From Lithodes maja (Eukaryota > Arthropoda > Malacostraca > Decapoda > Lithodidae), in contig JBAKBP010000202.1 of the NCBI GenBank assembly GCA_037953745.1, positions 124,001-188,000 of the forward strand: 64,000 nt of DNA. The letters run 5' to 3'. This document shows, one piece after another, positions 1 to 10,437 of the stretch. The notes beneath the pieces were generated by a model. That model was given only the letters and a program-made list of their open reading frames with translations. It made no database searches and was not told the origin of the DNA. The translations under genes were made by a program, and so were the position numbers. Numbering within the stretch: position 1 is the stretch's first letter; every line of letters starts with the position of its first letter.

Positions 1-529
1 TTTCTGTTACTAGATTCAATAATTTACTGCCCCAAGATTCATTATTATTTCCCGCATCTAACCCTTCCCAATTGACTTCCTTACAATTGAAATCACCTGT
101 TAATAATAATTTATTTCTCCTATTAAAAAGTATTTTTAGTGCATCTAGAGATTCCGTGATTAGTTGATCATATTTATCCCGCTTCCATGCTCTAGTTTGT
201 GGTGGTATATAAGCCACTGCTATATCAGTTGCTTTGTTGTCCTTGTCTTTTATTGTCACTGCTATAATTTCTGATCTATTATTGCCTAGGTTAATCTCAC
301 TTGCTTCTATATTTCTGTCAGTCATTATTAACACTCCACCGCCCACTTTTCCTTCTCTATCTTTTCTCCACACATTGTACCCTTCCCATCCCAACACTCC
401 CAATTCAGTACCACCTCTCAACTTTGTTTCTGCTAAGCACATAATATGTGGTTTATATTTCTCAATATAGTCATTCAATTCTAATTTCTTAGACAGCAAG
501 CCATCCACATTACTATACATCAGCTTCAT
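1..529 (-). CDS. LINE A ORF2, N-terminal part of AP-type endonuclease (runs off window)
   Basis: The reading frame starts at the ATG at 529-527 and stays open to the window edge. It encodes the first ~176 residues of the apurinic/apyrimidinic-type endonuclease that nicks target DNA for target-primed reverse transcription. It begins with the YSNVDGL motif near residue 5, then AETKL near residue 33 and GDFN near residue 144. The start was chosen because the same ATG opens the complete 940-codon frame in the second copy (43340). It lies 53 nt downstream of the ORF1 stop. Confidence 0.85.
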   Translation of the reverse strand, partial: MKLMYSNVDGLLSKKLELNDYIEKYKPHIMCLAETKLRGGTELGVLGWEGYNVWRKDREGKVGGGVLIMTDRNIEASEINLGNNRSEIIAVTIKDKDNKATDIAVAYIPPQTRAWKRDKYDQLITESLDALKILFNRRNKLLLTGDFNCKEVNWEGLDAGNNNESWGSKLLNLVTE

Positions 530-582
530 CTCCCCCCTTCTTACACCTTTCTTTTTTTCTCTTTCCCTAATATTCCCAGACT

Positions 583-1731
583 CTACTCCCCCCCCGCTTC
601 CACTCCACCTTCTCTCCCTTGCTCCCCCGTGCTCTCCACCTGCCCTGTTCCTCTCACTTGTTCCTGGTTTACACCAGTCTCTCCCTCCTGTCCTTCGGTA
701 CTGGTACTCGCTTCCCCTGTCCGACCGTTCATCCCTAAGTTCTCTGTTTGCCCCTCCGTCTTCCTCTGTGGGCTTTTGATGAACCATTTCCTCTTCTTCG
801 TTCCTACCAGTCTCCAATAAAAAAAATCCACTTCTTGTTCTGTTCTTTTGGCATTCAATTCCTTCACCTCATCCCTCAAACTTTTCATTTTGTTTCTTTC
901 ATCTAAGTCCAAGTCTTTTTCGATGTAAATATGCTTCAGACAATCCTTATCTTTCAACCTCCATTTATTATTCATGATTTCCTCTACTATTCCTACTGTG
1001 CGAAACTGCACTTTCATTGGCCTAGACAAGCTAGACTCTTGTTTATATTTTCCAATTCTATGCATGTCTTCAATTTCATTCTCCCACTCTCTCACACCCT
1101 CGTCCACTACCTGTAGAATCTCCCTCACTCGGTCTCTCTCTATCCCACTTCTCTCCTCTCTCTTTACATTGTGTTTCTCCTTATCTCCTCTTATCACAAT
1201 ACATTTCCTTCTTCCAGCAGTCTCCCTCACTAGATTTTCCTTCTGTCTAATTACCTTAACTACATCCTTTTCAAAGTTACCTCCCTGCCTATGTATCTGT
1301 TGCTCCTTTACTATCTCCGAAAATTTCAAATTCCTTACCTCCTCGTTCTTTTGAAATTCATCCTTCTTTAATTCAACATCCTTCATATCTTTCTTCATCC
1401 TGTCCATTTCTTCCTGCATTTCGCTAATACAAACCCTTAACACGTAATTCTCATCCTTCAAAATACCAATTTGGTTTGCCATTCTTTTTTCTCTTCGTTC
1501 ATAATCTAAGCTTTTTGTCTCCTGTTCCTCTAGCTTCCGCTCCAGTTTATTCAACCTCACCGCAAATGCAGATATTGCTACTCCCTCCTCTGAGAACCCT
1601 GAAATATCAAATACCTCATGATCACGATCATAAGGGTCTCTGGTTACCCTGCTTGGGGGCAGGCTGAGCCGGTTCCTCCCACCGCTGGCCATACTGCCAG
1701 CTGGCCTTTGTTTACACCTGTTCGGCTCCAC
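583..1731 (-). CDS. LINE A ORF1 protein (coiled coil plus RRM-like)
   Basis: This 382-residue frame lies directly upstream of ORF2 on the same strand. Residues ~45-150 are rich in E, K, L and R in heptad-like order (coiled coil). Residues ~174-320 resemble the RRM plus C-terminal domain of L1/CR1 ORF1 proteins: a KCIVIRG strand near 174, MHRIGKYK near 222, and IYIEKDLDLDERNKM near 267 followed by a basic tail. Such proteins bind the element RNA as trimers; that role is known for the family, not shown here. The C-terminal ~60 residues are rich in G, E and T and look disordered. The same architecture recurs in LINE G at 62912-63829. The frame is intact. Confidence 0.8.
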   Translation of the reverse strand: MEPNRCKQRPAGSMASGGRNRLSLPPSRVTRDPYDRDHEVFDISGFSEEGVAISAFAVRLNKLERKLEEQETKSLDYERREKRMANQIGILKDENYVLRVCISEMQEEMDRMKKDMKDVELKKDEFQKNEEVRNLKFSEIVKEQQIHRQGGNFEKDVVKVIRQKENLVRETAGRRKCIVIRGDKEKHNVKREERSGIERDRVREILQVVDEGVREWENEIEDMHRIGKYKQESSLSRPMKVQFRTVGIVEEIMNNKWRLKDKDCLKHIYIEKDLDLDERNKMKSLRDEVKELNAKRTEQEVDFFYWRLVGTKKRKWFIKSPQRKTEGQTENLGMNGRTGEASTSTEGQEGETGVNQEQVRGTGQVESTGEQGREGGVEAGGE

Positions 1732-1948
1732 AAGTTTCGGTGGGAATATCCATTACTTTTTCTTTCCTACTCAAATCAAACTCAACTCTCACCTGTTTTA
1801 ACTAGGGAGTATATTCACTAATTGCATTTAAATTATAATTAATAAACAAAAGGACAACACATATGAACGCTACAAAAATACCAAACCACCAAACAGGCGC
1901 TGGCTGAATCAGCTGTCTCAAGCACGTCCGCCCTCCACCACGGTCTGA

Positions 1949-2931
1949 CTGTGTGTGTACATCCTTTTATATGAACAAAAGAGTACTGTATACTAAGTCA
2001 ATATTTATCCCGAACTGGATCGAATGTTCTCTTTAATTATTTGCTATTACTTACATTTCGGAGGTTCATTGTGGATATTTCGAACAAAATATAATTTTAT
2101 CATCAACTCTTTACCTATTATTTACTTTTCGGAGGGTCATTTTGCGGTCCGAAAGTTGATACTAAGCCAGTATTTATCCCGAACTGGATCGAATGTTCTC
2201 ATTAATTATTTAGCTATGTGTACTGGCATAGACTACAGTGGTACTGGCTTTGTTACACTATTCCGAGCCTTTAAACTGGAGCAGTGGACCACTGGTTCCT
2301 ATCTTCAGAAAATTACTGTGCTTGGTATGCTTCCAGCCAGGGCCCCACTGGAGTAAATAAAATAGCAAAACAGTGGTGGAACTGCCAACCGGGTGAGGGA
2401 CTGCTCTGGGTCTGCTCCTTGAGTGTTCATGGTCATAATCCACTTAGTGGAAATGGCACTGTGGAGTGGGTCAGTCGGGGCATGTCTGGGAGCCTGGAGG
2501 CAGTTTCTGCCATGGCCATCCCTTTTGGGGTGCTTCCTCTGAAAGTGGGGCGTCAGATTTGATGATGATGAATAAATTGATTTTGGCGCCAAAATGTCCA
2601 TCACCAAATGGGCTGGCGCCAAATAAGCTTGGCGCCCAAACGGCCACGCCTAAACGGCCACGCCTAAACACCGGCGCCCAAATGGCAGCGCCCAAATGGC
2701 AGCGCCCAAATGGCAGCGCCCAATCGTCCCATTCCGCCAGCAGTCTACACATATATACTGTACTACAATTATTATTAATATTTATGTTAATGAATGCACG
2801 TAATGGTAACTATTACAAGAGTGAAATGAGGGTTTGATTGGAAGAGGGACACTAATTGTTAAGGTAGACCAACACAGTAATGGATTTGTGAACAGGAAGA
2901 TTGTAAGAGGTGTTAAATTAATTGCTTAAAA
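1949..2931. other. Intergenic stretch with a 53-bp direct repeat
   Basis: No convincing gene is visible. A ~53-bp segment (1988-2040) recurs in direct orientation at 2158-2210 with a few mismatches; both copies contain TATTTATCCCGAACTGGATC. Short open frames around 2284-2620 overlap on both strands and show no family resemblance. Confidence 0.5.
2580..2732. repeat. GGCGCC-rich minisatellite
   Basis: Imperfect GC-rich repeats. The unit CCCAAATGGCAGCG (14 bp) is repeated three times near 2678-2722. It is preceded by related units with ACGGCCACGCCTAA and GGCGCCAAA. Local composition differs sharply from the AT-rich flanks. Confidence 0.8.
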
Positions 2932-4324
2932 TACCGTCAACTGGGGCGAATTCGGACCTTACGTCAATTAAAAGTTAATTAAATTGATAAATAGATAACG
3001 AATAAACATAATAGAAATCTGTTTTCACTCAATTGTTCGAAATGCTTTTATCTAACTTTCTTGCTTAAATAGTTTTAATGTATAATGCGATATGTACTGA
3101 TTACAAATTCTATCTATCTATCTATATGCTCAGGCCCAATCCCCATTTTGGGGGTAGCCGACTCAAGACAGAGCAAGAACAGGGAAAACCCAAAAACAAC
3201 ATAAAACAAAAAATAAACACAGATAAAAAACACAAACTCACACACATCCAGGTCACCCAGGAGAAGACCCAGAGACCAGGGTTACCAAGGTCGCTCCAGC
3301 ACTCCCCCGGCCCCTGACCACCCGGAGAGGTTCCGATCTCGGCAGGCAGACATGCAGCGGAGCCAAAGCCACAAGCCCTCCCACCACACTTCCAGGCACA
3401 CCCTTCATATTAATCGTCCCCCCGGGCCAGGCGCCTGATGGACTATTATCTAGTCGAACTTGCGCCCGACCCCTTACTCCAAAAATTACAAATTAAAAAA
3501 CGAAAAAATTAAAAATTAAAAATTGTAACATCGGCAAACTTTCTTGGGCCCACGTGTTGATCAGTAGATGCAGGAGAGTCTACGGTGCCAAGATGTACTT
3601 TCGTAATTAGTGTGAAAGTACAAATAAATTGATTGGCATTATCTTGTATATTATTCCCGTAGGATAATTTTTTAAATTTCCGTAAAAATGGGGCGAATTT
3701 GGACTGGATAAAAATTAATTAAATAAATAATATTATTTAATCTAACTTTAACTATAACCTGTCGGATTCGGATATTGAGTGTAATTTGGGTTTATAGCTG
3801 TCATTACACGTGGTATTTCAGTTATGTCACAGTAATCCTTAGTTACATTATTAAGGTCATACTGCTGGTAAATAAATAAAGATTTGTCCGAAATTGCACC
3901 AAAAGTATCGTATCTTACGATATGGTTTTTATGGTCTTTACGTTTTCAGGGAGTGTGATCTATCTATTCTATCTATCTATGATAAGACCCTTTTAAGATG
4001 TTCAATGATGTCCGAATTGACCCCTGAAAGGTCCGAATCTATACTGTACTGTGATCACTGGTTAATCCTATGAATGTATTTTAAATCCATGTCCGAATTC
4101 AGGCCAGGTGTCCGAAATCGCCGCAAATCGTGTCCGAATTCGGACACCTTTATTATATTTATAATAAATATATGCAATGCATTTTAATTGTTTTAATGCT
4201 ATGATTGTATACCCCAATGTACCAGCTACACATACAATGCTTAAGATCTTACATTGAGATAAAAACAAGACTACATGCTACGGAAATACGCAAAAATCTT
4301 CCGAATTCGCCCTGGTTGACGGTA
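2932..4324. mobile_element. TA-flanked TIR DNA transposon, non-autonomous
   Basis: The ends are inverted repeats of ~25 bp with two mismatches. The left starts TACCGTCAACTGGGGCGAAT at 2932; the right arm is 4300-4324. Both are bounded by TA, as in Tc1/mariner-like elements. No transposase frame is visible. It contains internal variants of the end motif (3683, 4090-4147), including an 18-bp perfect palindrome GTGTCCGAATTCGGACAC at 4130-4147. A 3' fragment of an RTE LINE (3108-3478) is inserted in it. Confidence 0.75.
3108..3478 (-). mobile_element. RTE-C LINE 3' UTR fragment, 5'-truncated
   Basis: The reverse complement aligns over its whole length with the 3' UTR at 35960-36330, including the segment reading GGGGATTGGGCCTGAGCATA and a terminal (ATAG)n tail (here the CTATCTATCTAT at the left edge). 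It carries no coding sequence. It is a typical truncated LINE insertion within the TIR element 2932-4324. Confidence 0.85.
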
Positions 4325-4372
4325 CATTAAAAGTACTCGTAAAAGATATTGTAATACAGGTACTGTACCATC

Positions 4373-5640
4373 ATGAGAAGAACTGGTATTAACTACTATT
4401 GGAGTGTTGACAATTCGTTAGAAGTTATTGATAAAATAAATACCATGCCGAAAGTTACCTCGGTACATAGCTTCAACTTTTCAACTTTGTATACCAATTT
4501 GCCTTTAGATTTAGTATATTCTGAGCATTGCTTTATTATAGATTTACACTTTGACAGATTCGTGAAGAATGGTAATTATTTCATAAATGTTTATACATAT
4601 TTTAATAATGCATTACTTAGGTCTACTCCCACTAGTTCAGTATATTTTGATAGAACTAAACTTAAAGATGCCCTTAAATTCCTCCTTTTCAATACTTATG
4701 TTAGATTCGGGCCGTACATTTTCAAACAAACATTAGGAATTCCTATGGGTGGAAATGCTAGCCCTTTAATTGCAGATTTATTCTTGCTTGCTTTAGAATT
4801 TAAATATATAAAAGACTTAGTTGACAGTAGCAAGAAAAATAAAATCCCAGAAAAATTAGCACTTGCTAAATTGTTAAGTAATAATAGTAGATATATTGAT
4901 GATATTCTCATTTGCAATTTATTACATTTTAATCAAGTTGCTAAACTTATTTGTCCTAATTCCATCTCCCTCACACATTGTAACGTAAATGATAAAGTTG
5001 AAAATTTTCTTGATATACAGTAAATATAGAGATTGTTAATGAACAGTGCATACTTAACCCTTCCTCCCCGGGCTGTCTTAGCTAATGACGGTCGCCCCTA
5101 CCCGGGCGATATGGCCGAAAAACGTCTAGGCCTAGGCTACCGTATTTATGTTTATTTTCACTGCTAGAACTTTCCCACTCATCTATAATCGTAGTGCGGT
5201 TTTCAATCTGTATTTTGGCATTGAGTAGAGGTCTGTAAGTCAACTGGTTCAGTTGTGATGACGATTTCAGTGGAGCCAATATTGCAGAGATGTTGCCAAT
5301 ATGGGGGCTTTTTAGACACTAATTTCGTCATGACGTCAGAACAATAACATTGAGGAGTCTTCTCCTTCTTGTTTTCGGAGGTGCGGTGACGAACGCTTGG
5401 GTTTGTTGACATACGTTGTACGCACGGCGTTCGGACCAAGCTTAATTAGGCTATTAAGCTCATGCCTTAGATAAGGCATACCGGGTATTTGCCCTTCTTT
5501 CGTGCTGTCCTTACCTAAGGCAGACCGGGTAGGAAGGGTTAAAGTATATATATCACAAAGTTGATGATTTTAAATTTAACGTCATAAACTTTCCTTTCCC
5601 TAGTACAGTAGTAATATCGATAGTAAAATAACTTTAATTG
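4373..5640 (+). pseudogene. Penelope-like element reverse transcriptase fragment
   Basis: Frame 4373-5023 (216 codons) has the hallmarks of Penelope-like RT. SFNFSTLYTNLP near residue 33 is motif A. The QTLGIPMGGNASP block near 120 is motif B with the family's GIPMG. RYIDDIL near 177 carries the catalytic DD. FLDI at the end begins the next motif. A TTAA MITE (5054-5542) interrupts it. Beyond the MITE, 5543-5640 continues with KVDDFKFNVINFPFPS, the usual YDKxDDFxF-type block, before stops. The 5' region, the linker and a GIY-YIG endonuclease are not visible. The MITE sits in what was a single TTAA. Confidence 0.85.
5054..5542. mobile_element. piggyBac-like MITE with TTAA ends
   Basis: TTAA flanks both ends. 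The terminal inverted repeats begin TTAACCCTTCC and are followed by a CCCGGG-type block. The interior is a diverged, inverted relative of 43528-44020 (shared stretch around CAACTGGTTCAGTTGTGAT). The ends also resemble those of the piggyBac element at 15034-17024. Its insertion splits the Penelope-like RT. Confidence 0.85.
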
Positions 5641-6327
5641 TTTTTATTACCAGTTAATAAGATTTTGTAAAATGTGTAAAAGTAGATGACTTTTGGGCTA
5701 GAGCTAGGTTACTATACAGACTCTTAGTGGACAGAGGTTTTGAGGCAAGTAAATTGTTACATTAATTTAATCTTTTTAGGGTCAATTATTGTGACTATTC
5801 TAAAATTTGACATCAATAATTTTAATCAAGCATTTTTAACTTGAAGTTTCTTGTATAACCTCTGCTTACTTTTTGTCTGTTTGTATTTATTGTTTTTCTT
5901 TTTCTATTATTATTATTGATGATTTTTTTAAATTAATTGTTCTTGTTAAAAGAGTACTCTTTGTTTAAATCTGTTGTTGCTACTTCATATTTTGCAATTA
6001 TTTGTATTTATATTATATCTATTCATTGTCGAAAGTATCAATTGCTTGCTTTTGCGATTTCCTTAGTTTATTTGTACGATATAAATTATGTAGGTTATTT
6101 GTAGGGTAGTGATTGATAGGGGTCACTTGAGGCATGCTATGCTTACAGGTACCTACCCGATAGCACTATCGTTAGTGAGTGCTGTAATTTTAATTTTTTT
6201 TAATATTATAGATATCATATCAATATTTGTATTTTGTACTATTATTATTGTCTTGTCATGTTGCACATTTGATTTTAAATGGACAATTTGACATTTGACA
6301 TGTAGTTTCTTTATTCATGCAGAGTTT
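5641..6327. other. AT-rich stretch, nothing recognised
   Basis: AT-rich sequence with only short frames. It could be the diverged 3' part of the Penelope-like element, but no motif supports that. Confidence 0.4.
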
Positions 6328-6607
6328 AGTCAAATTTACCAGAACGTCCTGGACTTCTCAAATTTACTAATTCCTTAAACATGACGATAGTGCGTTGTTA
6401 TGTGTGCGATTAGTTTGCTTGGGACCCAGATTAACTTGCTCATATAGTAATGTACACCCTATGTGGTGGATTGTGTTCTTTTATTTCATAAATTTTATTT
6501 TAGTAAGCGTTGTTTCCACATAGCGATTTTGATAAGTTAATTTGACTTTATATTGTCTTTGTCCCAGTTTTGGTTTGCTTTGTTTGCAAGTTTTACATTT
6601 TAATTTA
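6328..6607 (+). mobile_element. Orphan retroposon E, copy E1
   Basis: A ~280-bp repeat ending at GCAAGTTTTACATTTTAAT. Copies occur at 19587-19839 (minus), 51252-51402, 52663-52942 and 56241-56376, with shorter right-end pieces elsewhere. The right end is constant and the left end varies, the signature of 5'-truncated reverse-transcribed copies. It has no coding potential. Confidence 0.75.
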
Positions 6608-6713
6608 ACCATGACTATCCCAGGGGCAGCAGAGTTTTTTAAGATTATGTTGATGATAAACATACAGTATAAGTAAACACGATATACTTTATATCCTGTA
6701 ACTTTAATTACCG

Positions 6714-6786
6714 TTGCCAGACCTATGAGAGTTCCGTATGGAGCTCAGTGGTCTGGTTAATCTGCTCTACATAACTAACTAACTTA
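6714..6786 (+). mobile_element. Retroposon T, 3' end fragment
   Basis: About 70 bp ending GTGGTCTGGTTAATCTGC followed by a (TAAC)n tail. It matches the end of the longer copies at 20585-21328 and 47815-48470. Confidence 0.7.
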
Positions 6787-7019
6787 ATTACCGTTATGAA
6801 GAATGTGTAGTATAGAGAACTTTTACTTTCAGCTTACCACTGACTCCACCCATCTGCATGGATGGAACTCGTCAGCCTTGGTCGACAACCTGTCTAGGAG
6901 AGTAAACATTATACAAATCCGTACTGCTTACCTAAGGGTGAAGCAAGTTAGTGGAAGGACTAGCCGCACACCACTGTACAAAAATAGTGCTAAAAAGATA
7001 CATAGAAGGCCTTGTAGTC

Positions 7020-7128
7020 GGACGGACCTTAAATTACGTGGTCATTCCTCTTTCAATTCTGGGGAGGCACTCGCTACAGGCAGTTCTGCCTTTTGTCTCC
7101 CTCATTCACATAGAAAAAAAAAAAATCC
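7020..7128 (+). mobile_element. Jockey-like family F, 3' UTR fragment
   Basis: It carries the family's 3' UTR (GGCAGTTCTGCCTTTTGTCT then CACATAG and a poly-A tract) seen also at 33100-33190 and 58075-58153. Confidence 0.75.
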
Positions 7129-7149
7129 TTCAGTAAACTGGCATGGGTT

Positions 7150-7252
7150 GTCCCTCTAACAGGGGATAGGTCCGCTTGGGGGCATTTAGTGTATGGCCAC
7201 CCTCATTGATGGGAGTAAGGCATCCGGCAATAGATAGATAGATAGATACCAA
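7150..7252 (+). mobile_element. RTE-like 3' terminal fragment with (GATA)n tail
   Basis: GTATGGCCACCCTCATTGAT followed by GGCATCCGGCAATAGATAGA resembles the 3' end of RTE-B at 30765-30815 and 50945-51002. It stops 24 bp before the acceptor of the Kelch-type exon. Confidence 0.7.
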
Positions 7253-7276
7253 ACTAATACAATGGTGTACTTGCAG

Positions 7277-7381
7277 GTAACGATTGACCACGTAGAATAC
7301 TTTGACCCCAACACGAACCGTTGGCTGGACTGCACCTCCCTGCCTGAGAGTCGGTCGGAAGCCGGTGCGGTCGTCATTTGA
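7277..7381 (+). CDS. Kelch-repeat protein, probable terminal exon
   Basis: The sequence reads as a single Kelch blade: HVEYFDPNTNRWLD, then SLPESRSEAGAVVI and a TGA stop. This matches the consensus VExYDPxTNxW...MPxxRSxAGxAVI and resembles how the last blade of Kelch-like (KLHL) proteins ends. A CAG acceptor at 7274-7276 is preceded by a good branch-point-like ACTAATAC. Kelch beta-propellers often present substrates to Cullin-3 ligases, but the subfamily cannot be named from 34 residues. No neighbouring coding exon is visible on this strand. It could also be an isolated retained exon of a dead gene. Confidence 0.65.
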   Translation, partial: VTIDHVEYFDPNTNRWLDCTSLPESRSEAGAVVI

Positions 7382-7600
7382 CCCCCCCCGCCCTCCCTGC
7401 CCAGGTCCCAACCAACCCGCAGCCGCATTCTCCGCCCCACAGACCGCAGCGCCGGGACTCCCCAGTGTTGTGTAGTAAGAAAACGTAGCATCAGCAGACA
7501 TGTGCAGCACAGCCCCCGGCAGCCAGCATAGCCCCGCGCCTCCCTAGCCATACACCGATTGGTAAGAGGATTCAACGCACACTTACTCTCGCTCTCTAAA
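7382..7600 (+). other. GC-rich stretch after the Kelch exon, possible 3' UTR
   Basis: C-rich and CpG-containing sequence unlike the AT-rich surroundings, directly following the stop codon. No AATAAA signal is seen close by. The frames crossing it are long only because it is GC-rich. Confidence 0.35.
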
Positions 7601-7807
7601 GGCGGATTTACAAGAGCGCTTTTCCCTGCCACAGTTGCCCGCAATTCTGATCTGGCACCTTCTGAAATATACTTTTATAAGAATTCTGTCACCTATGATA
7701 CTCTACCTTCATTCTAATTGCCAATTCCAGTGCAATTTAGCCTCAAATTGTTATCAGAATATAGTTGTAGATTCAAACTTTGCGGAAATCACTAATGTAA
7801 ATCCGCC
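7601..7807. mobile_element. Short MITE-like element
   Basis: The 12-bp inverted ends GGCGGATTTACA / TGTAAATCCGCC bound 207 bp. The interior (GCAATTCTGATCTGGCACC ... AGAATTCTGTCACC) is similar to the left half of the MITE at 37117-37333. No clear target duplication is seen. Confidence 0.5.
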
Positions 7808-8204
7808 TCAATACCCACAGGAAGAAGAGGTTGATCATGCCGGATGATCAGTGCTATATGGTCTGGGGGAGGCCCGGGGGGTGGGGGATTTATTACTATG
7901 AATTATAAACAAACATAGTAAAACAAAAAATGTTATCTAAATCACTTATATTCATAGTGAAGAAATGGACTTGACCTAAATTATTAATAATCATAGTGAA
8001 GAAATGGACTTGACCTAAATGATCAAATATCATGTATACTAATTCACAACCATTAAAACAATATGGTATAGATTAATCTGTATAGAAAATATATCTCGCC
8101 AATACAATCAGGTACTAATTTATATAAACAATTATATATAATTTGATGGTTTCTAAGCCAGCCTATAAATCTAACCAATACTATCTAATACTGGTACTAA
8201 TTTC
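7808..8204. repeat. AT-rich stretch with a ~38-bp tandem duplication
   Basis: The segment TCATAGTGAAGAAATGGACT appears twice in tandem (about 7950-8025). Nothing else is recognised. Confidence 0.6.
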
Positions 8205-8590
8205 TTAACCCTTTCAATTACATGATGCCATTTTGGGTTTTAGTCTAGCTAAGGTTGTCAAACGATAGGCTTTTCATGTCCTGTCTTAAGTCATTACAAT
8301 ACCGGTACTAATAAATATACAAGATTAAAGTTAAGTGGTTAAAACAATGCAACTTTCATTCACATTTTCCTATATTTCCTTCCACACTTAACTCAGCCTT
8401 GAAACAAAATTGCCCCTAGCTAGGCTACTTCCAGATGTTTTTATTCAGTTTATAAAGGACCTGTCAGAGTTGGACAATTAAGATAGTTTTAAACATGTTG
8501 GTCCTGGAGTTTCTTCCAAAGCTGATCAAAATCATCCGACAATTGCATTTACAGTATATATAAAAAGAGTTATGTGATTGAAGGTGTTAA
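8205..8590. mobile_element. TTAA-flanked MITE
   Basis: The left end TTAACCCTTTCAATTACATG and the right end (reverse complement TTAACACCTTCAATCACATA) form ~20-bp imperfect inverted repeats bounded by TTAA. There is no coding sequence. Confidence 0.6.
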
Positions 8591-9111
8591 GCTAATACCA
8601 GTCTTGGCTAAGAACACTTTGAAGATCCGAAATATAAATGACATGTAGCTTACACCTATATATACCGGCGAGAGGCAATCTGTGGCCAGTTGGCAAGTTT
8701 ATATTTCCGAGTCAAGCATATCACTATAACCTAAACAAGAGAGTGTGGATGTTCCGTAGTGTAGTGACAAGTGCTCCGTAGCTTGTAGTTCTAGGTGCAA
8801 GTGTCTGTCAGTAGAGGATGATGGTGAGTGAGGTATGGAAGCAACTCTACAGTGGTCAGGACTTTTGGCCATGTATGAAGCGGTTCCGTGTGGACCCAAC
8901 CCCTTGTCAATTCAACCTTCTCGTCTTACCTATGCCTTTCCTAACTCATTTCAATTTTGCGCTGTGTTTCAACTGAACATCTGAATCTAATTTATCCCAA
9001 ATTAACCTTGACTTTCTGTAAAATGTGTCTATCTGAACCTTCTTTAAACAAACCCAACTCAACCCAATAGGCCCAAACCTGGCAACCCATTAGTGCTCTT
9101 CCCTAAGTGGA
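8591..9111. other. No gene recognised; weak minus-strand ORF
   Basis: A 70-codon frame on the minus strand (stop at 8699) reads serine- and histidine-rich but matches no family I know, and it lacks a convincing acceptor. On the plus strand a TATATATA at 8656 and an ATGATG directly before GTGAGT at 8826 are compatible with a first exon. Neither is well supported. Confidence 0.25.
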
Positions 9112-9352
9112 CCTAACCTATAATTGATGAGAGTAGGTTTATGTATCTAACTTGACCTAACCATATATAACCTAATCTAACATATAATTAATGGGGGGTG
9201 GATTTATAATCCTAATATGACCTAACTTTACCTATCCTATAATTGATGGAAGTGGGTTTGCAATACTCACACGACCTAACCTTCAAGTGATGGGGATGGG
9301 TTTACGACACTAGCCTTACCTATCCTGGCCTAACATATTATTGTTGGGGGGG
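9112..9352. repeat. Degenerate ~55-60-bp tandem repeat
   Basis: Four to five diverged units share CCTAACCTATAATTGATGG, G(A/G)GTGGGTTTA and a run of 'gacctaacc'. The flanking 8990-9110 also carries CCTAA-rich sequence. Confidence 0.6.
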
Positions 9353-10437
9353 TTGCGTTGAGCGGTAACCGACTAGTTTGACTAGCCTGTGAATCATATC
9401 AGTCCTGCATGCACTGGAAAGATTGGGGGGGTCGGTCAAGCGGTTTACGTTGGTGATGGATGTCAGCCTCTTACAATTTCTTTGCCTTATTAGTAGTAAT
9501 AGCAACTTGTCCTTCTAAGTACCAAACAGCTTTAATATCAGTATTTTTTTTTTTCTGTCATGGATATATTTCTGCTTTTATAACAGAATTTTATCATCCA
9601 TATAATTAGTGTAGCTTTCTATTGGTAGGTGTATACTTAAAGGGCAGAGCTATTTTCCAATTTGGGTCCCTTAATTAGGGAGAAATTGAAACATTCCGAC
9701 CTGTTAGTTTGTGAAGCGTGAGGCTTTTCATTACGCCTTGCTAGTTTTGAATAATTTTGGACAAATTTTGGATATACTGTAGTTGTGGCTTTACATGTTA
9801 TTGCCTACCAAACACACCGGTATATATGCAGATATATATACAGGTTTTCAGCAGTGCTATTTATTCTAGGTAATGCTTAATTAGTTAATAGATAACACAT
9901 TTTTTCCAGGTATTGTAATTGTACTTCACCAAAGATACCGGTGAAGGGGTTACCACGCTTTATGTTGCTCTCCCTTATGCGAGTCCATAAACTAGACACT
10001 TTTAAGTAGTAACATAATAGTTTGACCAAATCTTGACAGTTTGAGAATATAACAGTGTAGTAAATCTGTCCCTGCACAAAATTAGTGCTGGGTAAAGTTG
10101 TATTAAATTGGTACGTCAAATTTTACCGTATTAAGGTACGTATGGTAAATCTTGCTGTAGAATAGACTATGGTAATTATGTGGTAGGAAGATCATAATTA
10201 TTTAAGTGAAGTCAAGTGTGGTAACCCCTTTATATCAATCATCTGTAGGCAGAGTTACACCACCTTGGTCTAAAGTAACACCATGTTGTATACCTCTTGC
10301 GGTGTTTAGTCTCTACTCCATTCACATTAACTTGGCAGCATATCCTCACTCTACTATGTATATTATAAACGTGATTGGTGGGTTGTAACGTATGGAGTGG
10401 CCCTTGAAGTTAAATAATGTTATGTCTATCCTATCTA
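9353..10437. other. AT-rich stretch, nothing recognised
   Basis: Short frames only, with no repeat family or splice-flanked coding block identified. Confidence 0.4.

Larger units (their letters stand above)
1..1948 (-). mobile_element. LINE family A, copy 1 (5' part)
   Basis: This is the 5' portion of a two-ORF non-LTR retrotransposon of the CR1/L2-like branch of the Jockey superfamily, cut by the window edge. It holds a 5' UTR (about 1732-1948), ORF1 and the start of ORF2. Positions 1-693 match 42812-43504 with only two substitutions that I can find by eye (452 and about 596), so the two copies diverged very recently. The 5' limit near 1948 is a guess from a TCAGACC sequence on the minus strand. 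Confidence 0.85.

Noticed and set aside
234..470. Small plus-strand protein repeated at 43045-43281
   Set aside because: Antisense of the LINE A endonuclease in both copies; its repetition only reflects the LINE copies.
2305..2837. Overlapping ORFs on both strands
   Set aside because: They cross the GGCGCC minisatellite and lack motifs, splice context or repeats in other copies.
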